A stretch of 64,000 bases of DNA, taken from the NCBI RefSeq assembly GCF_014284335.1, contig NZ_JACOGF010000001.1, forward strand, positions 62,001 to 126,000, given 5' to 3'. This document shows, in pieces, positions 54,488 through 61,739 of the stretch; within the stretch, counting starts at the first letter, position 1; each line of letters starts with the position of its first letter. The notes under the pieces are model-generated. The model did no database searches. It saw nothing but the letters and a program-made list of their open reading frames with translations, and was not told the DNA's origin. The position numbers were made by a program, and so were the translations under genes. This DNA comes from Undibacterium hunanense. GTDB taxonomy: Bacteria; Pseudomonadota; Gammaproteobacteria; Burkholderiales; Burkholderiaceae_D.

Positions 54488-54854
54488 TTGTATCTCCAAC
54501 TTGTTATAGTTTGATTGAAATCATCACGACTGTTGAGCCAGCATAAAATGCTTATCGACCGATAAGTCATTTCACACACTTCGGCAACCTTACAACCCAT
54601 CCTGCATTCAGTATAGGCGTCAGCACGCTTGCCATGCACAAAGTAGTTTTTTACACAGGCAAACCTTAAACTTGGAGACTTACTCAAGCCTTACGGTTGC
54701 TTTTACAAAAAAATGATACCACAAAGATACCATTCAATCACCACTACACACCTGAACATTTCAGCTATGCCACACGAGCCTTGCCGGGCCATGTAAAATA
54801 TCGCTTTGCCGTAAATCACGCCTTCCACTGTCGCCCATCAAGCAGATTGCAAAC
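54488..54854. other. Divergent intergenic region acs / UPF0114 gene
   Basis: 367 bases with the promoters of both genes. Contains the inverted repeat at 54551-54566. Short frames (for example 54697-54879) overlap the UPF0114 gene and have no coding character. Confidence 0.5.
54551..54566. promoter_or_regulatory. Palindrome upstream of acs
   Basis: CTTATCGACCGATAAG: exact seven-base arms around AC. Form and position suit an operator for a dimeric (for example TetR-like) regulator of acs; the regulator is not in the window. Confidence 0.45.
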
Positions 54855-55454
54855 ATGTCAAAACCAGAATCCACTGTAAAACTCTCCCCACTTGCCGGCC
54901 TGATTTTTTTCAGCCGCTGGTTGCAAGTTCCTCTTTATCTGGGTCTGATACTCGCACAGTGCGTGTACGTATTTCATTTCTGGGTTGAGCTGGTTGATCT
55001 GATCGGTGCAGCCATGGGCAATGAAGCTGCCCTGAAACATATCGTCGATGCGGTTGCCAGCGGCAACGTCAAACCGACCAAGCTGACTGAAACCACCATC
55101 ATGCTGGTGGTACTGGGTCTGATCGACGTCGTCATGATTTCCAACCTGCTGATCATGGTCATTATTGGTGGCTACGAAACCTTTGTATCGCGCCTGGGTC
55201 TGGATGGTCATCCTGACCAGCCTGAATGGCTGTCACACGTGAACGCATCCGTGCTGAAGGTCAAACTGGCGATGGCGATCATCGGCATCTCATCCATTCA
55301 TTTGCTGAAAACCTTCATCAACGCCGGTAATTACGATCCGCAAGTCGTGCTGGCACAAACCGGCATACACGTGGTGTTTTTGCTGTCAGCCCTGGCGATT
55401 GCACATTGCGACCAGATCATGACCAAAACCGCGCAAGCAGGCGACAAGCACTAA
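54855..55454 (+). CDS. UPF0114 (YqhA/TIGR00645) membrane protein
   Basis: A 199-residue inner-membrane protein with three to four helices. FFSRWLQVPLYLGLILAQCVYVFHF and LVVLGLIDVVMISNLLIMVIIGGYETFVSRL are family signatures. Function unknown. It precedes the fumarase gene by 74 bases on the same strand and may share its transcript. Confidence 0.88.
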   Translation: MSKPESTVKLSPLAGLIFFSRWLQVPLYLGLILAQCVYVFHFWVELVDLIGAAMGNEAALKHIVDAVASGNVKPTKLTETTIMLVVLGLIDVVMISNLLIMVIIGGYETFVSRLGLDGHPDQPEWLSHVNASVLKVKLAMAIIGISSIHLLKTFINAGNYDPQVVLAQTGIHVVFLLSALAIAHCDQIMTKTAQAGDKH

Positions 55455-55528
55455 TGCAAGCCAGCAACTGAAACCAACAAGTAATCAGCTATAACCCGTT
55501 TTTCTTCACCTAGCCAAGAGCCATCATC

Positions 55529-57049
55529 ATGACAGTCATCAAGCAAGACGATCTGATCGAATCCGTAGCCGCTGCGCTGCAGTACATCAGCTATTATCAT
55601 CCAGCCGACTACATCGCCCATCTGGCGCGCGCCTATGAGGCAGAGCAAAGCCCCGCCGCCAAAGATGCGATTGCACAAATCCTGACCAACTCGCGCATGT
55701 GCGCCGAAGGCCGTCGCCCTATCTGCCAGGACACCGGCATCGTCAACGTGTTCCTGAAAATCGGCATGAGCGTACGTTTCGAAGGTTTCAGTGGCTCCAT
55801 CATTGACGCCGTGAATGAAGGCGTGCGTCGCGGTTATAACGACCCGGACAATAAACTGCGCGCCTCCATCGTCGCTGACCCGCACTTCGAACGTAAAAAC
55901 ACCAAGGACAACACACCTGCCGTCGTCCACATGGAACTGGTGCCTGGCGATACGGTAGATGTCAAAGTCGCGGCCAAAGGTGGTGGTTCCGAGAATAAAA
56001 CCAAGTTCGTCATGCTGAACCCATCTGATTCCCTGATTGACTGGGTCATGAAAACCGTACCGACCATGGGCGCAGGCTGGTGTCCTCCCGGCATGTTGGG
56101 CATAGGCATAGGCGGTACCGCCGAGAAAGCCATGCTGATGGCGAAAGAATCCCTGATGGATGACATCGACATGTATGAGCTCAAGCAACGCGGCCCACAA
56201 AACAAGACTGAAGAATTGCGCATAGAGTTGTGCGACAAGATCAATGCACTGGGCATAGGCGCGCAAGGCCTGGGTGGTTTGACGACAGTACTGGACGTCA
56301 AGATCAATATGTACCCTACCCATGCGGCATCCAAGCCTGTTGCCATGATTCCTAACTGCGCCGCGACGCGTCATGCGCACTTCGTACTCGACGGTTCTGG
56401 CCCCAGCTACATAGAACCACCAAAACTGTCTGACTGGCCAGATGTAAGCTGGGCACCTGATACAGAAAAATCCAAACGCGTAGATCTGAACACATTAACC
56501 AAGGAAGAAGTCGCTTCCTGGAAACCAGGCCAGACCCTGTTGTTGAACGGCAAAATGCTGACCGGCCGCGATGCCGCCCACAAGCGCATCCAGGACATGC
56601 TGGCAAAAGGTGAACAACTGCCTGTCGATTTCACCAACCGTGTGATTTACTATGTCGGCCCGGTCGATCCTGTGCGTGATGAAGCTGTTGGCCCGGCTGG
56701 TCCAACGACGGCTACCCGCATGGATAAATTCACCGACATGATGCTGGAAAAAACCGGTTTGATTTCCATGATAGGCAAGGCAGAACGCGGCCCGGTGGCC
56801 ATTGAATCCATACGCAAACACCAGTCTGCCTACCTGATGGCAGTCGGTGGCGCAGCCTACCTGGTATCAAAGGCGATCAAATCAGCCTCTGTCGTTGGCT
56901 TTGCCGATCTGGGCATGGAAGCCATTTACGAATTCGATGTCGTTGATATGCCAGTCACGGTTGCGGTCGATTCCACAGGTACATCCGTCCACAATACCGG
57001 CCCGAAAGAATGGCAGGCCAAGATCGGTATTATTCCGGTCAGCGCCTGA
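55529..57049 (+). CDS. fumA: Fumarate hydratase class I (iron-sulfur)
   Basis: A 506-residue oxygen-sensitive fumarase. Alpha domain with RPICQDTGIVNVF (cluster Cys) and GGGSENKTKFVML; IPNCAATRHAHF has a second cluster-type Cys; the beta domain starts near residue 310 and includes YYVGPVDPVRDEAVGPAGPTTATRMD, the substrate-binding segment. Catalyses fumarate to malate. Normal length. Followed after 31 bases by murI. Confidence 0.95.
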   Translation: MTVIKQDDLIESVAAALQYISYYHPADYIAHLARAYEAEQSPAAKDAIAQILTNSRMCAEGRRPICQDTGIVNVFLKIGMSVRFEGFSGSIIDAVNEGVRRGYNDPDNKLRASIVADPHFERKNTKDNTPAVVHMELVPGDTVDVKVAAKGGGSENKTKFVMLNPSDSLIDWVMKTVPTMGAGWCPPGMLGIGIGGTAEKAMLMAKESLMDDIDMYELKQRGPQNKTEELRIELCDKINALGIGAQGLGGLTTVLDVKINMYPTHAASKPVAMIPNCAATRHAHFVLDGSGPSYIEPPKLSDWPDVSWAPDTEKSKRVDLNTLTKEEVASWKPGQTLLLNGKMLTGRDAAHKRIQDMLAKGEQLPVDFTNRVIYYVGPVDPVRDEAVGPAGPTTATRMDKFTDMMLEKTGLISMIGKAERGPVAIESIRKHQSAYLMAVGGAAYLVSKAIKSASVVGFADLGMEAIYEFDVVDMPVTVAVDSTGTSVHNTGPKEWQAKIGIIPVSA

Positions 57050-57080
57050 GCAAGCACATAACTGACATGACCATTCCTGC

Positions 57081-57914
57081 ATGACACACGATACATCTGC
57101 ACCTGTAGGTGTGTTTGATTCCGGAATTGGTGGTCTGTCGGTTTTACGGCACATACAACAGACATTGCCCAATGAATCCCTGTTGTATGTGGCCGATTCC
57201 GGTTTTGCGCCTTACGGCGACAAACCGGCAGCCTTGATACTCGAACGCAGTATCGCAGTGACAGAATTCTTGCTCAGCCAGCAGATCAAGGCACTGGTCA
57301 TCGCCTGCAATACGGCAACAGCTGCGGCTATCGCCCATTTGCGTCTACGCTATCCTGAACTGATTATCATCGGCATGGAACCGGGGCTGAAACCTGCAGC
57401 CCTGCTCAGCCAGACCCAAACCGTCGGCGTGCTGGCGACACGTTCCACCCTGCACAGCGATAAATACCAGCGCCTGAGCGTGCAGTTGAGTACAGAAACC
57501 GGGGTGAATTTCATGCCGCAAGCATGCATTGGCCTGGTCGACCAGATCGAAAAAGCAGACATCGATTCAGAACAGATACGTATTCTGCTGCAACGGTACC
57601 TGACACCCTTGCTGGATGCCAATGCCGATACCCTGGTGCTGGGCTGCACCCACTACCCCCTTGTCACTCACCTCATACGTGAGTTTGTCGCACAACACCT
57701 TGCTGGCAGCAGGCCGGTGCAACTGGTGGATACTGGCCATGCAGTCGCCCTGCAATTGCAACGTCTGTTGATACAGCGCGGGCTGGATAGGAAGACTGCG
57801 GTACCAACCGCTTTTACCGCCTGCGCGAGTGGCAGTGTGGAACGTTTGCGACAGGCCTGTACACAGTGGTTGAACGTTGGGCCCAGTAATATCAGCGCAG
57901 CACTCGTCGCCTGA
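57081..57914 (+). CDS. murI: Glutamate racemase
   Basis: A 277-residue cofactor-independent racemase supplying D-glutamate for peptidoglycan. VFDSGIGGLSVLRHI near the N terminus; the two catalytic cysteines are Cys76 in VIACNTATAAA and Cys189 in LGCTHYPLV. Normal length. Lies between fumA and the pentapeptide gene, all rightward. Confidence 0.95.
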   Translation: MTHDTSAPVGVFDSGIGGLSVLRHIQQTLPNESLLYVADSGFAPYGDKPAALILERSIAVTEFLLSQQIKALVIACNTATAAAIAHLRLRYPELIIIGMEPGLKPAALLSQTQTVGVLATRSTLHSDKYQRLSVQLSTETGVNFMPQACIGLVDQIEKADIDSEQIRILLQRYLTPLLDANADTLVLGCTHYPLVTHLIREFVAQHLAGSRPVQLVDTGHAVALQLQRLLIQRGLDRKTAVPTAFTACASGSVERLRQACTQWLNVGPSNISAALVA

Positions 57915-57945
57915 TAGTCTATCAATTTGTTAATGTAATCATCTC

Positions 57946-58635
57946 ATGACTCAACAAACCATTGCCATTTCTGGCGAAACCCTGAACCGTACACGTATGG
58001 AGCAATTGACATCGGCGGCTGGTGATTTACTCAGGTTTGATGACTGTGATTTCGAAGGTCTTGATCTGTCCAGATTAAATCTGGAAGCCGCGTATTTCCA
58101 CAACTGCAGACTGACAGATGCTTCGCTGTACGCCGCCAATCTGGCCAACACGGTATGGCAGCGCTGCCGTGCCGGACATGCTGACTTTGAATCAGCCAAT
58201 CTTGTCGATGCCAAATTTACGAGCTGCGATCTGAATAATAGCAAGTGGCGACGCGCCAAACTGGGTTCGGTGCACTACCAGAGTTGCAAGCTAACGGGTG
58301 CCATCTTTGAAGAAGTCAGTCACCTTGGCCTGTCGTTTGAAGACTGCTTGCTGATAGGTGCCGATTTACAGAAAATGTCTTTTCGAAAAGCGAAACTGGC
58401 AGGACTGGATTTCTCAGACGCTGACCTGTCAGGCAGCGACTTTCGCGATGCCATTTTCGAAGGCGGAAGCTTGCGTGACGCCGTTCTGGTGGCTGCACGC
58501 TTTGAGGGTGCCGATTTGCGCGAGGCAGATATCAGTGGACTCAAGCTGGTCAATGCCAGGCTCTTCAAGGGCGCGACCATTTCCCACCGGCAGGCTGCCG
58601 AGCTGATCATGGAGCTGGGGATTAATGTAGGCTGA
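57946..58635 (+). CDS. Pentapeptide-repeat protein
   Basis: A 229-residue protein made of A(D/N)LXX-type pentapeptides from about residue 30 to 215 (for example DLSRLNLEAAYF, DASLYAANLANT, GLDFSDADLSGSDFRDAIFEGG), which should form a right-handed quadrilateral beta-helix. No signal peptide. Some relatives (Qnr, MfpA) mimic DNA and protect gyrase, but many have no known role; nothing here marks it as Qnr-like. The ATG at 57946 follows murI by 31 bases. Confidence 0.88.
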   Translation: MTQQTIAISGETLNRTRMEQLTSAAGDLLRFDDCDFEGLDLSRLNLEAAYFHNCRLTDASLYAANLANTVWQRCRAGHADFESANLVDAKFTSCDLNNSKWRRAKLGSVHYQSCKLTGAIFEEVSHLGLSFEDCLLIGADLQKMSFRKAKLAGLDFSDADLSGSDFRDAIFEGGSLRDAVLVAARFEGADLREADISGLKLVNARLFKGATISHRQAAELIMELGINVG

Positions 58636-58676
58636 ATCTGGCGGGCTCAGCACTTAAGAACTTGTTCCCGCAAGAC

Positions 58677-59024
58677 CTATTGTCTCATCACAGGCGCTGG
58701 CAACACCAGATTTGTCGCCTTGGAAATAGCTCCCCACAGCACGCCAACAACCGCATTCCACACCTTTTCGACGGTCACCATGAGCAAACCACGCAAGGTT
58801 TTGGCAAAACTCAGGGCCATGTCTTCCAGCCCATCAAGAAAGAATTGCTGAGTTTCCGGAGTAATTTGCTTGGTTAATATACCGGTGCTGACCAGCCCCG
58901 CCTGTTGCGCGATGGCCTGTAATTGCTGCTGGGTGAAACCACGCAAGGTCGTCACGTCGGTTTGCAAAACGCCTGTGGCCGCAGCCTGCATATCGGCGAC
59001 GAGTTGATCAAGATCAAGTGACAT
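58677..59024 (-). CDS. Unknown small helical protein
   Basis: A 115-residue protein, mostly helical, with an acidic start (MSLDLDQLVADMQAAA) and a hydrophobic stretch near 85-105 (VWNAVVGVLWGAISKATNLVL) that may touch or enter a membrane. AGAAGGAA before the ATG is a good ribosome site. I recognise no family. It follows the lipoprotein gene by 65 bases on the same strand, so the two may form an operon. Confidence 0.7.
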   Translation of the reverse strand: MSLDLDQLVADMQAAATGVLQTDVTTLRGFTQQQLQAIAQQAGLVSTGILTKQITPETQQFFLDGLEDMALSFAKTLRGLLMVTVEKVWNAVVGVLWGAISKATNLVLPAPVMRQ

Positions 59025-59089
59025 GGTGCTTTTCCTTCTGCTTATTGCTACATATGCTACAAATTAGCGCTACAAGTTATTGCTGCAAA

Positions 59090-59605
59090 TTAGCGCTGCA
59101 AGAAATTTTCGTAGGTGATGGCCTGATCCAGATAGATCACGGCCTGGCCCTTGAATGCCAGTGCCTCATAGGCAGTCACACCTTGCTGGCGATCGGTATC
59201 GCGCATTTTTGCCAGGGTGTCCGACACTTTCCTGATTGCATAGGCACTGGGCGGGGTACTGTCGTCATCCACTATGCCCGTACTGCCGCGCTTGTCGAGT
59301 GCGCGATTGATGGCATCGGTGACCTTGTTTTTTGGCATGGGGCGGGCACCGGCTTGCAGACTCAGTGCATCCAGCCGTCCTATGAGGGAATTGTATTTAT
59401 CGGCACGACTGGCAAAACTGCTTTTGTCCGTACCATTTGATACACTGGCAAACAGGATCATGGCATCGGTATTGACTGCCGCCAATCCATCCACTACGGC
59501 CTTGTCATAGGCTGGTGCCAGTTGCGTGGCGCAGGCGGCCAGCATCATGCACATGCCCAGCAGCCATAATCGCGTCAATAACAGGATACTTGCAGTCCGC
59601 TTCAT
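59090..59605 (-). CDS. Unknown lipoprotein
   Basis: A 171-residue protein with a lipoprotein signal peptide: basic start MKRTAS, hydrophobic core, lipobox LAAC near residue 25, then ATQLAPAYD. The mature part is helical (NSLIGRLDALSLQAG, YEALAFKGQAVIYLDQAITYENFLQ). The frame opens twelve bases earlier at 59617, but ATG 59605 has GGAGA in front. Family not recognised. First of a probable pair with the gene at 58677-59024. Confidence 0.75.
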   Translation of the reverse strand: MKRTASILLLTRLWLLGMCMMLAACATQLAPAYDKAVVDGLAAVNTDAMILFASVSNGTDKSSFASRADKYNSLIGRLDALSLQAGARPMPKNKVTDAINRALDKRGSTGIVDDDSTPPSAYAIRKVSDTLAKMRDTDRQQGVTAYEALAFKGQAVIYLDQAITYENFLQR

Positions 59606-59697
59606 GGCTCTCCACATTTCATGGTGTCAAAAACTTCATCTTAACATCATGAAATGCAATTTCAACCAATATACTTATACTGCCAGGTGGTTTTATG

Positions 59698-60219
59698 TCA
59701 GGGCGTGAAAGAAGCCGCAATACGTTTAGTGGCTTCATCATATTTTTCACGATTGCTGCTGGCATAGGTCCACTGAAACAGGCTGCACCATTTTCCATCA
59801 GTGATTAATTTCTCGTAAAAAATCTGCTGACCGTTGTTGCCAATTTTATTGCCGCCGTTTTTGTCACCGTTGTTACCATCTTTAATGCCAGATACCACGG
59901 CAAAATGTTTACCCTTGGCATGATAAGTAATCTGCCTGCCATCTTTGGCTTTGTTTCTCTCCGCTTTTGCAAGAAATTCTGCCGGCGTGGTGTCCCACTC
60001 TTCTATGCAGGCGCGCGCATACACTCTCAGTTCTGCATCCCGTTTGGGTGATAAAAACACCTGTCCATCACCATTGGCAGCTTCACCCTGTGGCTGTAAA
60101 TAATCAGGATAATCAATCGCAAACCCATAGCGCTGATTGACATAGGTTTTGTAGACAGTGTCTGCACGGGCAGAAAAACTCAGGCAGGCAAGCAGAGGGA
60201 GGATGAAATACAGTCGCAT
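59698..60219 (-). CDS. Secreted protein of unknown function (PsbP/DUF1795-like shape)
   Basis: A 173-residue protein with a signal peptide ending FSARA|DT near residue 19. The mature start YVNQRYGFAIDYPDYLQPQGEA resembles the beginning of PsbP-fold proteins. An odd insertion of Asn/Gly/Lys (GNNGDKNGGNKIGNNG, about residues 114-129) breaks the domain and looks like a surface loop or repeat growth. The C terminus DEATKRIAASF again fits that fold. Function unknown. Confidence 0.7.
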   Translation of the reverse strand: MRLYFILPLLACLSFSARADTVYKTYVNQRYGFAIDYPDYLQPQGEAANGDGQVFLSPKRDAELRVYARACIEEWDTTPAEFLAKAERNKAKDGRQITYHAKGKHFAVVSGIKDGNNGDKNGGNKIGNNGQQIFYEKLITDGKWCSLFQWTYASSNREKYDEATKRIAASFTP

Positions 60220-60302
60220 ATTATTCAGACATGGCCCTCATTCCCACAAAGAAAAAGAGGGCCAGTAAATACTTATCAATACTTAATAATGCTTGGCAGT
60301 GT

Positions 60303-61496
60303 TTAGCCCAGCACCGCAGCAATAGCACTTGCCGTTGCTTCGACATTACCAGTGTTCAGGCCGGCGACACACATACGGCCAGAACGCACCAGATAGACGC
60401 CAAATTCTTCTTTCAGGCGATCACACTGCTCTGCCGTCAGACCGGTGTAGCTGAACATGCCGTGTTGGGTCAGGAAGTAGCTGAAATCACGGCCTGGCAA
60501 TTTGGCGCTCAGTACATCATGCAATTTGCGACGCATGAGCTGGATGCGATCACGCATGGCAACCACTTCAGCTTCCCACATGGGGCGCAGTTCAGGATCA
60601 GTCAGAACACGTGCCACCAGTTGGCCACCGTGCAAAGGCGGGTTGGAATAATTGCGGCGTATCGTTGCCTTCATCTGGCCCAATACATTCACGGCTTGCG
60701 CAGCATCCGGGCACACCACACTCAGGGCACCACAACGCTCGCCATACAGGCTCATGCTCTTGGAGAAAGAATTGGCGACGAAGAAGCTCAAACCTTCGTC
60801 TGCCAGCAGGCGCACGGCATACGCATCTTCTTCGATACCATCGCCATAGCCCTGATAGGCCAGATCCAGGAAGGCAATCAGTTCACGCTCTTTCAACACA
60901 GGCACCAGTTGTTGCCATTGCGCCTTCGTCAAATCGACACCGGTCGGGTTATGGCAGCAGGCGTGCAGCAAAACAATACTTTTTTTCTCTGCGCCCTTCA
61001 GCGCTTCCAGCATGGCATCAAAACGCAGACCACCGGTCGCTGCGTCGTAGTAAGGATAGGTTTTGACCGTCAGACCACAACCTTCAAATACGGCGCGGTG
61101 ATTATCCCAGGTAGGGTCACTGACCAGCATGGTGCTTTCAGGAAAATAGCGCTTGATGAAATCACCGCCAACCTTCAGGCCACCACTGGAACCGACAGAC
61201 TGTATGGTCACCACACGGCCAGCCTTGACTGCCGCATTGTCAGCACCAAACAGCAAATGCTGGACCGCAGTACGGAAATTGGCAGCACCTTCCATAGGCA
61301 AATAAGGACGGGCACCGGCATCGGCCACCACCTTGTGTTCTGCTGCGCGAACGGAAGGCAGCATGGGGATCTTGCCAGCATCATCAAAATAAATACCGAT
61401 GGACAAATTGATCTTGTTCGGACGAGGGTCTTTGCCAAACGCCTCGTTCAGTGACAGGATAGGATCGCCAGGGTAGGCTTCGACGTGCTGAAACAT
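60303..61496 (-). CDS. tyrB: Aromatic amino acid / aspartate aminotransferase
   Basis: A 397-residue PLP aminotransferase of the AspC/TyrB subgroup. MFQHVEAYPGDPILSLNEAF start, LLHACCHNPTGVDLT substrate/cofactor segment, FLDLAYQGYGDG, Schiff-base Lys near 247 in VANSFSKSMSLYGERCG, and the carboxylate-binding Arg in YLVRSGRMCVAGLN near the C terminus. Uses glutamate/2-oxoglutarate with phenylalanine, tyrosine or aspartate. The frame opens at 61529, but ATG 61496 follows CTGGAG and begins the conserved sequence. Confidence 0.93.
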   Translation of the reverse strand: MFQHVEAYPGDPILSLNEAFGKDPRPNKINLSIGIYFDDAGKIPMLPSVRAAEHKVVADAGARPYLPMEGAANFRTAVQHLLFGADNAAVKAGRVVTIQSVGSSGGLKVGGDFIKRYFPESTMLVSDPTWDNHRAVFEGCGLTVKTYPYYDAATGGLRFDAMLEALKGAEKKSIVLLHACCHNPTGVDLTKAQWQQLVPVLKERELIAFLDLAYQGYGDGIEEDAYAVRLLADEGLSFFVANSFSKSMSLYGERCGALSVVCPDAAQAVNVLGQMKATIRRNYSNPPLHGGQLVARVLTDPELRPMWEAEVVAMRDRIQLMRRKLHDVLSAKLPGRDFSYFLTQHGMFSYTGLTAEQCDRLKEEFGVYLVRSGRMCVAGLNTGNVEATASAIAAVLG

Positions 61497-61682
61497 GATA
61501 AAACTCCAGATGGTTGGACATAAAATCAAAGCGGCATTGTTTGCATTTTTATTAAATAAAATGCACTGACAATGTGCGTCATGCCTCTATTGTGACACAA
61601 GCCAACCTCAACTTAGGATACAACTGCCCTAGCACATGCGTGAAAACTGTATTGATCTGACCAAATCAAACATAAGCAGTAT

Positions 61683-61717
61683 AAAAAATGCCGCCCCCTT
61701 GTCAGGAGAACGGCACA
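61683..61717 (-). terminator. Terminator after the amidohydrolase gene
   Basis: TGCCG (61689-61693) pairs with CGGCA (61711-61715), with partial further pairing inside; on the minus strand the hairpin runs into TTTTTT. Confidence 0.65.
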
Positions 61718-61739
61718 TATTGCCATACGATAAAATAAA

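Noticed and set aside
55451-56380. 309-codon minus-strand frame opposite fumA
   Set aside because: Antisense shadow of a strongly supported fumarase; no motif, no ribosome site.
60231-61454. 407-codon open frame on the plus strand across tyrB
   Set aside because: It is antisense to a clear aminotransferase gene and its translation is rich in His, Gln, Thr and Cys without any domain; a typical frame mirror of a real gene.
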